The notes: generated from the sequence alone by a model not told the origin. A stretch of 64,000 bases of DNA from Methanobacterium sp. PtaB.Bin024 (GCA_002067065.1 MVPY01000099.1:62001-126000); one strand, 5' to 3'; counted from the stretch's first letter, positions 41,901-53,972 are shown. Program-made: numbers and translations.

Positions 41901-42737
41901 ATGTCAAACAACATAAAAAAAATCGGTAAATCTTTAAAACGGGGGGGAATGCTGGAAACATCACCATTATGCCTGTATTTTGAGGATAACGCTCCTGCAG
42001 ATGCAGTTCCAATGGTTAATGTGGATACTTGTGTTGCTAAAGCCATCTTAACTGCTGCTGTGGATAAAAATACTCCTGCTCTTTATATAGGTCATGATTC
42101 CATTAAGGGTCTTTGTTTGGGGGGGATTACCTGGCTGGGATTTTCCAAAAAGATATCATCCCACATTAAATACTTTGTATCTACTGGGCATGAAAATTTC
42201 AGAAATGGCACTGCTGAGTATTTAAAGGCTAGTCCAAAATTATTTGAGAAGTTTACTGAATCAATAGGTCCTATTACATTACCAAGGAAATATTTAGTTG
42301 TAAGATCATGTGATAACTTCAATGAAGAAGAACACAGTGAAATTTCCATGGATTCTGAGGAGGGTAACCATCACGTTCTTTGTTCATTTTTATGTTTTGG
42401 TAACGGACAGCAGATACGTAACCTTTGCAGTTTAATCCATTTCAGAACTGGAAATCCTTTCGAATCCATAATAGGTCCTTTCGGACCTGCTTGTGCAACT
42501 ATGATCACATACCCGGCGCAACTGGCAGAAAAAACGCCAAAAAATGCTGCTTTTATAGGTCCAGTAGATCCTACTGGAAATGTATGGTTTCCTCAGGATT
42601 ATATGGCTTTGGGAATTCCATTGAATATTGCTAAAAATATGTGCCATGATTTAAAAGATTCCTTCGCATTCAAACGACCCGAAGTAGCATATCCCGAAGT
42701 AAGGGATGATATCAGGCCACGTGACATATCTAAATAA
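41901..42737 (+). CDS. DUF169 family protein
   Basis: The 278-residue protein matches the pattern of the DUF169 family common in methanogens: an N-terminal MLETSPLCLYFED-like segment, a central CLGGITWLGF and a C-terminal IGPFGPACATMITYPAQLAEKTPKNA. Several conserved cysteines (C43-like in VDTCVAKA, GLCLGG, SFLCFG, RNLCSL, ACATM) suggest a metal or redox site. The biochemical function is not known. It sits between uvrBA and uvrC, 131 bases before uvrC on the same strand, and may share its transcript. Confidence 0.78.
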   Translation: MSNNIKKIGKSLKRGGMLETSPLCLYFEDNAPADAVPMVNVDTCVAKAILTAAVDKNTPALYIGHDSIKGLCLGGITWLGFSKKISSHIKYFVSTGHENFRNGTAEYLKASPKLFEKFTESIGPITLPRKYLVVRSCDNFNEEEHSEISMDSEEGNHHVLCSFLCFGNGQQIRNLCSLIHFRTGNPFESIIGPFGPACATMITYPAQLAEKTPKNAAFIGPVDPTGNVWFPQDYMALGIPLNIAKNMCHDLKDSFAFKRPEVAYPEVRDDIRPRDISK

Positions 42738-42868
42738 GAAGTGATATTGGGCCAAGTGACATATCTAAAAGCAAGGAATGATTAGGTCTATTATTAGGTC
42801 TACTTAACAAAAAAGATATTAAGCACACTCTGAGGAAATTCAAATATTGATTATTAAGAGGAGCTATT

Positions 42869-44668
<1,800 letters not shown>

Positions 44669-44775
44669 ATTATTATTCTTGATTTTTTGATTGGTGATTA
44701 TTCATGATAAATCTTATCAGTTAAATTAAGACATAATACAATAATGATTATTAATTACATTGATGGGGAGCGGGT

Positions 44776-46068
44776 ATGTCCAAAGTAAAAATATTGATTG
44801 TTGAAGATGAAAGCATAGTAGCGATGGATATCAAACACCGTGCTGAAGGTCTGGGATACGTGGTCACAGCTATATCTCCATCAGGGGAGGAAGCTCTGGA
44901 GAGGGTTGTTGAAGACAGACCTGATCTGGTACTGATGGATATTGTCTTAAAAGGTGAAATGGACGGTATTGAGGCTGCTCAAAAAATAAGGGATGCTTAT
45001 GGTATTCCAGTTGTATATTTAACAGCTTATTCTGATGAAAGGACCTTAAAAAGAGCCAAAATCACCCAACCATTTGGTTACATAATAAAACCCTTTGAAG
45101 ACAGAGAATTACACAGTGCAGTAGAGGTAGCTCTTTATAAACATTTAATGGAAAGTAAACTTAAAGAAAGTGAAAAATGGCTCTCTACAACACTGGAAAG
45201 TATTGGTGATGCTGTTATCGCTACAGATAAAGATGGTAAACTCAAATTCATGAATCCCATTGCCAGCCAGATAACAGGCTGGGGTCATGATGAAGCTATT
45301 GGTCAACCATTGAACAAAGTTTTTAAGGTAATCCATGAGGAAAGCGGTGTAAGGGTAGATGATCCAGTTAGTAAAGTAATGGAAGAGGATGCAATAATTG
45401 ATTTGCCCACCCCGGCACTCCTTATAAATAAAGAAGGTAAACATATTCCTATTGAAGACAGTAGTGCACCTATAAAAGATGAAAATGGGGGTATAATGGG
45501 GGTGGCGTTGGTATTTAGGGATGTAACCCAACGTAGAAAGGAAGCCAAGGAAAGAGAGGAATTGTTGAAGGATAAAGCTCGAGGAGAACTTTCAGGTTTC
45601 ATGGTCAGTGCTTTACCTGTATTTGCATCTAATATTCCGCCAAAGGTTAGGGATAACATTGTTAGAAGTTTTGGGGATCGTTTTGAGAAAAATATGAAAC
45701 CACTATTCCTAAAGGAAATTGAAAAATGTCAAAATAGCGGGGGTGACTCTAAAGAAGATTCCCAATCATCACAGGATATCATGTTCAATTGTTATCTTTC
45801 CTGGATCAGTGAATTCATGTCTAACTTAGGAATTGTTACTAACACAGTAGTTAATTCAGAGGGTGCTAAAAGCCATCTGAGTTTTGAGAACTGTCCATGG
45901 ACAAGTGAAAGTAGTGTTAGTCCAATATTCTGTTTAATCTGCAGAACTATAATAATACGCAGTTTTACCTGGACTTCACTTAAAGGAAATGTAGAACAAA
46001 GCCGTTGCTTACTGGATGGAGATAAAGAGTGTTCCTTTGAATTCCTGATTTCTCTTAATAAAGGCTAA
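44776..46068 (+). CDS. Receiver-PAS-methanogen output domain protein (Cys4)
   Basis: The 430-residue protein has a receiver at residues 3-120 (IVEDESIVAMDIKHRAEG, LMDIVLKGEMDG, GYIIKPFEDRE), a PAS domain at about 128-255 (IGDAVIATDKDGKLKFMNPIA) and a C-terminal methanogen output domain. The Cys4 pattern at Cys373, Cys386, Cys389 and Cys419 has exactly the same spacings (12, 2 and 29 residues) as in the regulator at 32253. The PAS domain adds an internal sensor to the phosphorylation input. It is followed, after a repeat array, by a KaiC-like ATPase. Confidence 0.87.
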   Translation: MSKVKILIVEDESIVAMDIKHRAEGLGYVVTAISPSGEEALERVVEDRPDLVLMDIVLKGEMDGIEAAQKIRDAYGIPVVYLTAYSDERTLKRAKITQPFGYIIKPFEDRELHSAVEVALYKHLMESKLKESEKWLSTTLESIGDAVIATDKDGKLKFMNPIASQITGWGHDEAIGQPLNKVFKVIHEESGVRVDDPVSKVMEEDAIIDLPTPALLINKEGKHIPIEDSSAPIKDENGGIMGVALVFRDVTQRRKEAKEREELLKDKARGELSGFMVSALPVFASNIPPKVRDNIVRSFGDRFEKNMKPLFLKEIEKCQNSGGDSKEDSQSSQDIMFNCYLSWISEFMSNLGIVTNTVVNSEGAKSHLSFENCPWTSESSVSPIFCLICRTIIIRSFTWTSLKGNVEQSRCLLDGDKECSFEFLISLNKG

Positions 46069-46206
46069 AACATAATTAATTATAATCTTGCAGAAAAATT
46101 TGATAAATATGAATGAACATATAGTATAGGTAATATTATTGTAATTAAGTGTAACCTAAAACATTAACAGATAATAGATATAACAACAACACACATCTGT
46201 AGTATA

Positions 46207-46286
46207 TAATATCGAAGCTTATTAACTAATATCGAAGCTTATTAACTAATATCGAAGCTTATTAACTAATATCGAAGCTTATTAAC
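46207..46286. repeat. Four perfect tandem copies of a 20-bp unit
   Basis: TAATATCGAAGCTTATTAAC is repeated four times without mismatch (46207-46226, 46227-46246, 46247-46266, 46267-46286). The array ends 22 bases before the TTG of the KaiC-like gene, within its probable promoter or leader. A 20-bp period puts identical sites on nearly the same DNA face, as expected for a regulator array, but slippage expansion is equally possible. Confidence 0.95.
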
Positions 46287-46308
46287 ATAACATAGGGGGT
46301 TTGTTTTT

Positions 46309-47019
<711 letters not shown>

Positions 47020-47104
47020 AATGGAAATAATGAATTAAAAAAATTAAAGGATTGGAGATAAGTTTAATAATAAACTAATTTTAAACATTAATATCAATTA
47101 TTTT

Positions 47105-47410
47105 TTATGCTTTCATTATATTAGTAGAGGGTTGACTTGAACTGGAGTCATCAATGGTGCTACTTGAAGAACCATCATTGGCGCTACTTGAAGAACCATC
47201 ATTGGTGCTACTTGAAGAAGCTGTGTTATCGGGAGCAACATTACTGGAAGTTGAATATTGGTCACCGGTAGATTGTTGGTTTTGTTCGTTAATTTGTGTA
47301 TTTTCTCCATCTTGTGAACTATTAGTATTAGAGTCCTGTATTATTTTGTTGATACCTATTCCTCCAAGAATAAACAAAACAATAAACATCAACAACATAA
47401 TTTTGCTCAT
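47105..47410 (-). CDS. Small exported Ser/Asn-rich protein with octapeptide repeats
   Basis: The 101-residue protein has an N-terminal hydrophobic segment (IMLLMFIVLFILGGIGI) that acts as signal or anchor, then an outside region made almost only of Ser, Asn, Gln, Asp and Thr. A 24-base tandem DNA repeat near 47155-47222 encodes three or so copies of an eight-residue unit of the form NDGSSSSx. It looks like a flexible glycosylated stalk. I do not recognise a family. It converges with the KaiC-like gene. Confidence 0.6.
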   Translation of the reverse strand: MSKIMLLMFIVLFILGGIGINKIIQDSNTNSSQDGENTQINEQNQQSTGDQYSTSSNVAPDNTASSSSTNDGSSSSANDGSSSSTIDDSSSSQPSTNIMKA

Positions 47411-47465
47411 ATAAATCGGTGTCCTTTTAACTCATTTTTTCATCTAAAATTAAAGAGAAGAGTGC

Positions 47466-48494
47466 TTAAAGAGTGTTAAGCACAGCTAAAATTAGTTTTA
47501 CCGCATTTTCAACATCTTTTATATTAACCACGCTCACTGGGGTGTGTATGTATCGGGATGGTGGTGAAATAACTCCTGTAGGGATGCCTTCTCTAGTAAG
47601 ATGGATGGCAGTGGCATCTGTGGTGCCTCCTTCGCTGACTTCCAATTGGTATGGTATTTCTTTTTCATTGGCTACTTGTATCAGAAGTTCTTTTACTTGA
47701 GGGTGGGTGATGATTCCCCGTCCACTAGCATCGGTGAGTATTATGCAGGGGCCGTCACCGGCTTTGGCGGGTGCATCTTCCTCCTTCATACCAGGGTGAT
47801 CTCCTGATATGGTGACATCAAGGGCAAGGGCCATGTCTGGATTAATTCTATATGCAGCTGTTCTAGCTCCCTTGAGACCCACTTCTTCCTGCACTGTGCC
47901 CACTCCATAGATGGTAGCATCGCTACGGGCTCTTTTCAGCACTTCCAGGAGGATGGCACAGCCAACTCTGTTGTCCATGGCGTTTCCCATCACCAGGTCA
48001 TTTTTAAGTTCAGCGAATTTCTGTTTGATGGTTATGGGATCCCCTATATTTACAATTTCCTCGGCATCTTCCTTACTGTTGGCGCCGATGTCAATGAACA
48101 TGTTTTCATATTCTACTGGTTTCTTTTTTTCGGCAGCTTTCATTCTGTGGGGTGGTTTACTACCTATAACACCTAGTATCTTCTCATCATTACTGTGGAT
48201 GTAAACTTCCTGATTAAGGAGCATCTGATCGTTAATTCCACCCAATTTAGAGAACTTAATGAAACCATTTTTATCAATGTATCTGACCATAAGGCCGATT
48301 TCATCCATATGGGCAGCTAACATCACTGTTTTTCCGTCAGGTTTCCCTTTCTTGGTGGCGATGAGGTTACCCATTTTATCAACATCTAAATCGTCCACAT
48401 GTCCTTTTAACTCTTCTATCATTAAGTTTCGAACTTCATCTTCGAATCCAGACACACCTGAAGCATTGGATAGTTTTTCTAGTAACTGTTTCAT
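47466..48494 (-). CDS. M42 family aminopeptidase (TET/FrvX type)
   Basis: The 342-residue metallopeptidase cleaves N-terminal residues from peptides released by the proteasome, usually as a twelve-subunit tetrahedral particle. Metal ligands lie in AAHMDEIG (His, Asp), AMDNRVG (Asp), the catalytic EE in VQEEVGLKG, and ALDVTISGDHPG; the last His is in YIHTPVSVV. Length and motif order are normal. It is cytosolic and stands alone, with an oligo-T run before the downstream gene. Confidence 0.95.
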   Translation of the reverse strand: MKQLLEKLSNASGVSGFEDEVRNLMIEELKGHVDDLDVDKMGNLIATKKGKPDGKTVMLAAHMDEIGLMVRYIDKNGFIKFSKLGGINDQMLLNQEVYIHSNDEKILGVIGSKPPHRMKAAEKKKPVEYENMFIDIGANSKEDAEEIVNIGDPITIKQKFAELKNDLVMGNAMDNRVGCAILLEVLKRARSDATIYGVGTVQEEVGLKGARTAAYRINPDMALALDVTISGDHPGMKEEDAPAKAGDGPCIILTDASGRGIITHPQVKELLIQVANEKEIPYQLEVSEGGTTDATAIHLTREGIPTGVISPPSRYIHTPVSVVNIKDVENAVKLILAVLNTL

Positions 48495-48630
48495 ATTTAA
48501 ACCTCTTAAATTACGTAAAATAAAAATTAATAGGATATAAAGGATTCAATTTCCTTTTTTGTCTTGTTTCAGGATATTATGATTGAACAAGGTTCTTATT
48601 TTATCATCTATCCTTTTTTTGATTATATGG

Positions 48631-48852
48631 TTAAAACGATTTAATGAGAATTAAAATCCCTATTATTACCAATACAATGGGACCAGCCTGTTCCTGGAGA
48701 AAGCTAATGGGTATGATCCCCATGTTAACTCCGTACCACACCAGACCTATTATAATAAATAAAAAGCTGATGTAAATGCCCCATTTATTAATATTTCTCT
48801 TTTTTTCAGCTTTGGAACTTATTGGTTTATTTGTTGTAGCATTTTCATCCAT
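48631..48852 (-). CDS. Small two-helix membrane protein
   Basis: The 73-residue protein has a basic soluble N-terminus (KAEKKRNINK) and two hydrophobic helices (IYISFLFIIIGLVWYGVNMG and IVLVIIGILILIKSF). Similar short two-helix proteins are common in Methanobacterium; the role is unknown. The ATG lies a few bases after AGGGGAT. Confidence 0.6.
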   Translation of the reverse strand: MDENATTNKPISSKAEKKRNINKWGIYISFLFIIIGLVWYGVNMGIIPISFLQEQAGPIVLVIIGILILIKSF

Positions 48853-48962
48853 TGATATCCCCTAATCTTTATTGGTTGTTGTTTTAAGATAATTATCATA
48901 ACTTGAAATATTTAAAATATTTTTCTAATTGATAATTCTATAATTAATAAATAATAAATTAA

Positions 48963-49361
48963 TTAAGATAATTTTATTAAATAATCATGCTTGAGAGTGT
49001 CAATAGTTAAGCTATTTCCTGCATTGTTTTGAACTGTGAAACCTTCATTCTCAATAGCCTGCTGAACACCAGTAAGAATAGTCTGTTTTTGCTCAGAAGA
49101 GAGATCAGTATTGGAAAGGAATATAGTAATGGTAATATTTGTTCCGCCAGTCATGTCTACCTTGGTCACACGTATTGGTCTGGTGGTGGTGTTCAAAATC
49201 CCGATCTCAGCAGAGGTGTTAGCAGCTCCTATTCTTGCTGCTGTTGCTATACTATTCTGTTCTGTTTGGTCAGTAGCGAGAAACGCAATAAGAAGTATAA
49301 CAAGCAGTACAATACCTACAATGAGGATATACTCTGCTGAAAGTTGACCTCTACTATCCAT
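48963..49361 (-). CDS. Pilin-like protein with class III signal peptide
   Basis: The protein starts MDSRG and continues QLSAEYILIVGIVLLVILLIAF, the exact class III pattern, cut after Gly5 by the EppA-type peptidase to leave Gln at the new N-terminus. The mature 127 residues form a hydrophobic assembly helix and a Thr/Asn-rich head (TTTRPIRVTKVDMTGG). It should build a type IV-like pilus. I place the start at the second ATG: the first (MIN...) lies within the TGATC part of the ribosome binding site. It is divergent from the pilin operon at 49766. Confidence 0.85.
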   Translation of the reverse strand: MDSRGQLSAEYILIVGIVLLVILLIAFLATDQTEQNSIATAARIGAANTSAEIGILNTTTRPIRVTKVDMTGGTNITITIFLSNTDLSSEQKQTILTGVQQAIENEGFTVQNNAGNSLTIDTLKHDYLIKLS

Positions 49362-49396
49362 ATTGATCATTTTCCTTCCATATTGATCATTTTCCT
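49357..49396. repeat. 20-bp perfect tandem duplication spanning a pilin start
   Basis: TCCATATTGATCATTTTCCT occurs twice in a row (49357-49376, 49377-49396). The duplicated unit contains the pilin start codon and its ribosome binding site, so the leader has two copies of the initiation signal; the outer one opens a frame that closes after three codons. Confidence 0.9.
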
Positions 49397-49765
49397 AACA
49401 AATCCTTTTCCTATTTAATCTTATGTATTCCTTATCAATCACATTATTATTATAGGTTGTGATTAGAAAGGGAATAGACTGATAATTAAACAATATGATT
49501 GATGGTTTTTTATAAAGTTATTTCAGATTGTGAATGTTGATTGCAGCCTTATCAATTGGCTATAACCTTATAACATAATATTGATAAAAATCATATAAAA
49601 GATAAAGATATAAAGTAATACTATACATACTATATATAATCTTATAATGTGATAAAGAATAACAAATTTATCAAAAATAACATAATTTATCAAAATAAAT
49701 TATATGGAATATGGAAAAAGAAATTCATATAATAATAATTTATCGAGTTGAAGGAGTATAAAAAA
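49397..49765 (+). promoter_or_regulatory. AT-rich divergent promoter region of the pilin genes
   Basis: This 370-base region between divergent pilin genes has no open frame with a ribosome binding site. TATA-like stretches occur at about 49629-49640 (ACTATATATAAT) and 49695-49706 (AAATTATATGG). The AAGGAG site at 49751-49756 serves the GTG at 49766. The length suggests regulation of both sides. Confidence 0.45.
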
Positions 49766-50701
49766 GTGGGCTTAATGGATCGTGATTCAAGGGGTTATGC
49801 AATATCACTTGATCTTTTACTTGCGTTAATTCCCCTCACTCTTGTTTTAGGATTAGTAGCTGCAGATATGGATAACTTCATGTACGAAATGCAGGATGTA
49901 ATATATCGTGGATCCACAGAACGAGTGGCCGCCGACACCATGAACACACTTTTAACAACCTCTGGAGACCCTTATGATTGGGAAAATGATGTTAGCAATA
50001 CCAAAGTACCTGGACTGGCCAGATATGATCTTACAAAGAATGAACCCATTAGATATTACCTTTTACCGCGGAAGATGGTTAGCATTACTTCTTTGCAAAT
50101 TCAGGATATGTTAGGCGATCAATACGGGTTTGCGTTTAATATTACTCGTAATGTTAATAATAATAAAATCAATGTTTTAAAGAGAGGTAGTTATAATAAT
50201 GGTTTAATAGATCCTGCTGCTAAAGATGTTGTTAGCGTACAGAGAATTGTACTATACGCACAATGGGAAATCGTTTCTTCCGCCGTTAACATCAGAGGTA
50301 CTGGTAAACCACTTACAATAACAGGAAATACCTTCCCTACAAATATACAATATAATGAACTGTATGACTACTATGTGTATGTTAACAGTACGGGGCCTAC
50401 TTCAGTTACTTCTGCAAAGGTGGATATCAACACAGCAACTGTTGTGAGTCCTGATGATTTCCGTCACGGGACAAATCCTGTGGTTAAATTGATAGATCCT
50501 GCAGAATACGGGGCTGATGTTTTAATGAATCAAACAGATCTAATGGACAATGCTGTAACCATAACATTGGCAGGTAGTCCCACTGATAAGATGAACGTTT
50601 ATATTCTACAAGTGCCTAAAGGTACACCAGCCAGTGATATTAGCTTGACTGGTGGAGATACAGCAAAATATAATGCAACGCTATATGTGTGGGTTAGGTG
50701 A
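49766..50701 (+). CDS. Pilin-like protein A of a five-gene surface operon
   Basis: The start GTG is nine bases after AAGGAG. The leader MGLMDRDSRG is followed by YAISLDLLLALIPLTLVLGL, a class-III-like leader with a likely cut after Gly10. The ~300-residue mature part contains TMNTLLTTSGDPYDWENDV and VPGLARYD..YYLLPRKMVSI, a pattern I have seen in large pilin-like proteins of other euryarchaea, and it ends in a short strand LYVWVR. It is a candidate structural or tip subunit of a pilus-like fibre. It is the first of five genes with gaps of 6 to 47 bases. Confidence 0.72.
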   Translation: MGLMDRDSRGYAISLDLLLALIPLTLVLGLVAADMDNFMYEMQDVIYRGSTERVAADTMNTLLTTSGDPYDWENDVSNTKVPGLARYDLTKNEPIRYYLLPRKMVSITSLQIQDMLGDQYGFAFNITRNVNNNKINVLKRGSYNNGLIDPAAKDVVSVQRIVLYAQWEIVSSAVNIRGTGKPLTITGNTFPTNIQYNELYDYYVYVNSTGPTSVTSAKVDINTATVVSPDDFRHGTNPVVKLIDPAEYGADVLMNQTDLMDNAVTITLAGSPTDKMNVYILQVPKGTPASDISLTGGDTAKYNATLYVWVR

Positions 50702-50707
50702 TCTATA

Positions 50708-52828
50708 ATGGATGATAAAGGTTTTGTATTTACTGCTGATGCAACACTTGCTCTAGTGGTAGTTATAGTGTTCACAGCATCAGTTGTGGTTTATGCAATG
50801 CTTCCTGTTTACCAGGGACAGGATCACCAGCACCTGCAGGCCCTAGCGGACAGTGCACTGGCAACTATGGAGCAGGATGGAACACTTAGGGATGCGGCAG
50901 TTTATTATGCTAATAATAATTCCACTGAAGCTCAGTCTATTCTAACAAATTCACTAAATTCCATTTTACCCAGTGATGTCAGTTATAAAATGACTGTTAA
51001 TGGTTATTCTGATCCTGCAATGAACGACCGGGGGCGTTCTTATGGGATGGCTAATGATGTTGCAACTGGTGTTAGAGTAATTTCAGGACCGAGAGAGGGA
51101 TGGTTAGGTCGTTCGTTTTATAACATTAAAGAAGTGGGACTAAAAGAACAGGACACCACTGTTACCACTACTTTATGGAACTTCCATAACTGGCTTACAA
51201 ATTTCTCTCCATGGAGTAGTTATGGATTAAATGGTAGACCCTATTGGGGTTCTAATGGTGCCAGTTCGTATCAAACAGTCGATTTTTCAGTCCCTAACTC
51301 AACATCTCTAAATTGGGCTAAATTCATCATAAATTCAGTAAATACACAAAATGGAAATTCTTATAGTGCAACTGTAAATATCAATGGTCATAACTATGCT
51401 GTAAACCGAAATCAGTTCCAGTATCTCTATACTAGTAGTGGTTCTGGTGTAAACTACAGATTCTATAACAATATGACTCAGATAAATACTGCTTTTTTAA
51501 ATCCGGGTTCCATAAATAACCTTTATGTTAGATATACAGATGTAAATTCTGCTAATGACATGTCATGGTTTTCGCTAATTGCCAACTACACAACTAGTAT
51601 GGTGGTACCCCAAGGAGTGGTTACTAAATCTTACTATTTCGATGATCTTTCAGGACTTGCCTATAGTGCAACATCAAATCAAATTACGAGTACGATCTAT
51701 AATCTGAACACTGGACAAACAACAACATATACCAATGGTAATAGGAATAGATACAGGTACACTTGGTATGATTATACTCATAACCATCCATCGAATGTAG
51801 AAACCTATGTTGTTAACCAACGGCCATTTGTACTAACAGGCACTCCCGGAAATTACGCAGCTAGTGCTATTGCCATAGAAAAAGATATTGACAATACAGA
51901 TGCAGGTGACATTAAAGACGCTTATGTGGTACTAAACCCCTATGGTGGTGTGGATGGTGCTATGGTTGAAGTTTACCATCCAGCAACTAATACGTGGGAC
52001 ACAGCGTTTAGATCGGATCTCAACACAGGTTCTGGTACTAATAATGGTTATGGTAATTTACCAGGAATCATTAACTTAAAAGGTTACATGGATAAAGGAT
52101 ATGTTAACAAAGTCCGAATCACAGTATGGGACAATGTACCACAGTCAGGGTCTATTGATTATGATTTAGTAGGACTCACCAACTGTTATGTCACGGTTAG
52201 TTCCACCAAGTTACCCATTTGGTGGGATGAGTTTGCTGTTGATAGTGACCAATCTAGTAGTGGGATCATCGACAAGGATATAACCTATGAAATTCGTTCT
52301 AATAAAACCAAAGAGGCTTATTTGTTCTTCTCAGGTGGACTGGATACTGAAAATGTTAAAGTCGAGTATACATCTGGAAATACCGGTACACTTTACGATG
52401 GCGCAGCGCCTTACATGCTGAACTTAGGAGAGTTGGATGCTTCAAGTGGGCTCCATGTGATGACCAATGGAACTGCTGCCAACCACACTTACATCCCTAA
52501 TAATTATACGATTAAAGTAACCGTCACTGCTAATCAAGCTTGGACATCTGGTGATAGCAATTATCGAACTGGTGACCTTGCTTTTGCCGAAATATTTTCA
52601 GGAACAAGAGTTGCAGTGATATATCCTGCGATGGATCAGACTGTGTGGACTACTTCCTATGCACCTACTGCCCAACAGGCCATTGATGATGCGTATCAAC
52701 TGCTCCTAGAAAGACTGGCAGAACAGGGATTTTATAATATTGACGAAAGTTTGGTCTATAATGAATCTATGTATACCGGTGATTTACCCAACTCTATCCC
52801 TGTGAGGTTGGATTTATGGACTTATTAA
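50708..52828 (+). CDS. Large pilin-like surface protein B (706 residues)
   Basis: The leader MDDKG precedes FVFTADATLALVVVIVFTASVVV, the same basic-Gly-hydrophobic design as gene A. The mature region, about 700 residues, is rich in Asn, Thr, Ser, Tyr and Gly with many Asn-X-Ser/Thr sites, as in adhesins, and ends PVRLDLWTY, like the end of A. Near the C-terminus AQQAIDDAYQLLLERLAEQGF is a clear helix. No enzyme motif was seen. Its AGGTGATC ribosome binding site overlaps the stop of gene A, so translation is coupled. It is probably the large adhesive or tip subunit. Confidence 0.7.
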   Translation: MDDKGFVFTADATLALVVVIVFTASVVVYAMLPVYQGQDHQHLQALADSALATMEQDGTLRDAAVYYANNNSTEAQSILTNSLNSILPSDVSYKMTVNGYSDPAMNDRGRSYGMANDVATGVRVISGPREGWLGRSFYNIKEVGLKEQDTTVTTTLWNFHNWLTNFSPWSSYGLNGRPYWGSNGASSYQTVDFSVPNSTSLNWAKFIINSVNTQNGNSYSATVNINGHNYAVNRNQFQYLYTSSGSGVNYRFYNNMTQINTAFLNPGSINNLYVRYTDVNSANDMSWFSLIANYTTSMVVPQGVVTKSYYFDDLSGLAYSATSNQITSTIYNLNTGQTTTYTNGNRNRYRYTWYDYTHNHPSNVETYVVNQRPFVLTGTPGNYAASAIAIEKDIDNTDAGDIKDAYVVLNPYGGVDGAMVEVYHPATNTWDTAFRSDLNTGSGTNNGYGNLPGIINLKGYMDKGYVNKVRITVWDNVPQSGSIDYDLVGLTNCYVTVSSTKLPIWWDEFAVDSDQSSSGIIDKDITYEIRSNKTKEAYLFFSGGLDTENVKVEYTSGNTGTLYDGAAPYMLNLGELDASSGLHVMTNGTAANHTYIPNNYTIKVTVTANQAWTSGDSNYRTGDLAFAEIFSGTRVAVIYPAMDQTVWTTSYAPTAQQAIDDAYQLLLERLAEQGFYNIDESLVYNESMYTGDLPNSIPVRLDLWTY

Positions 52829-52845
52829 AGATTTAGGTGAGCAAA

Positions 52846-53925
52846 ATGGATGAAAAGGGTTATGTATTCACACCAACAACATTACTACTGATTATCCCTA
52901 TTGTTATAGTTGCCATGGCCTATTCTGGTATTGTAAATGACTTAAACATGGTTTCCACCATGGCTGTAGGGGGAGATGTTACTTCAACAACTGCTTTGAA
53001 TGTATTCAATGCAATGGAAAAAGGAACTTCTGATGCTGGAAGAAGCGCAGCTTTCAGTGCAACCCGGAAAGTCATTGATGAAAGGAAGTTTTTCAGTAAT
53101 ACAGACTTTGATATTACCCACAATGAATCAGCGAGTAAGAGGTATATACATAATCGGACATTAATCGTCATGAATGATTATATTATACAGTCTTGTAAGG
53201 ACCTTGAAACACAGACTGGCCGACAAATATATCTGAACAATGAATCTGTGACTAATTACACTACACAACTGATCTATTATGATGATATAACAATAACCCA
53301 AGAAAACCCCTATGGTTTTTATATCAACATCAAGGGAGGCATACCCATCAGGGTAACCCAGAAAGATCAAACTTATGAGGGTGTAACACCCCCTGTCAAA
53401 GTATTTGTAAGTATCCAGGGACTGGAGGATCCGTACATATGGATAAACACGGACTTCATAAACAGTAATCTCTTCTTTAGTTACCCTGAATATGACGAAG
53501 GGACTTCTGAACCATACAACTTTGATCGTACTGTAATAAAGAATGAAAATCCTAAGAGAATTGAATTCCTATGGTATTGTTTAAACGGAACAAATAACCC
53601 TTCTGATATAGGTTTGCGGCCATATTATTTCCCTGATCCACATGGTCTCAGTTATTTCGACAGACTTGAAAACAGGACAAATGATACCTCAACTGCCACT
53701 AATGATGCTAAATTAAGCTCTTTTATTCTTGGTGACCCATTGTTTAATTATCACGGTAGCAGTTATGTTTCGCACTTGGATCATGAATATTTTGCCTACC
53801 CTACAAAAGCCCCCAATGTTAACGCTATCCAAATCGGAGGAGATAACATGGTAGATCCTTCAGGATATACTTTTTACCTTTCCGATTATTACATGAATTT
53901 TTTCCAATTACAAACCAGTTATTAG
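52846..53925 (+). CDS. Pilin-like surface protein C
   Basis: AGGTGA precedes the chosen ATG, giving the leader MDEKG and then YVFTPTTLLLIIPIVIVAMAY, matching A and B. The 359-residue protein has a helical region near residues 40-80 and a later Asn/Tyr/Asp-rich part with glycosylation sites; it ends near YLSDYYMNFFQLQTSY. No known domain was recognised. It starts 17 bases after gene B, in the same operon. Confidence 0.68.
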   Translation: MDEKGYVFTPTTLLLIIPIVIVAMAYSGIVNDLNMVSTMAVGGDVTSTTALNVFNAMEKGTSDAGRSAAFSATRKVIDERKFFSNTDFDITHNESASKRYIHNRTLIVMNDYIIQSCKDLETQTGRQIYLNNESVTNYTTQLIYYDDITITQENPYGFYINIKGGIPIRVTQKDQTYEGVTPPVKVFVSIQGLEDPYIWINTDFINSNLFFSYPEYDEGTSEPYNFDRTVIKNENPKRIEFLWYCLNGTNNPSDIGLRPYYFPDPHGLSYFDRLENRTNDTSTATNDAKLSSFILGDPLFNYHGSSYVSHLDHEYFAYPTKAPNVNAIQIGGDNMVDPSGYTFYLSDYYMNFFQLQTSY

Positions 53926-53972
53926 CAGAGCAAATTCTATTAAATTAGAGTATCAAATAGTAAATGATTAAC

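Noticed and set aside
46207..46286. CRISPR array
   Set aside because: The repeats are directly adjacent with no unique spacers, and no cas gene is nearby.
47154..47414. Leucine/glutamate-rich open frame on the plus strand
   Set aside because: It is the shadow of the Ser-rich repeat gene on the other strand and has no ribosome binding site.
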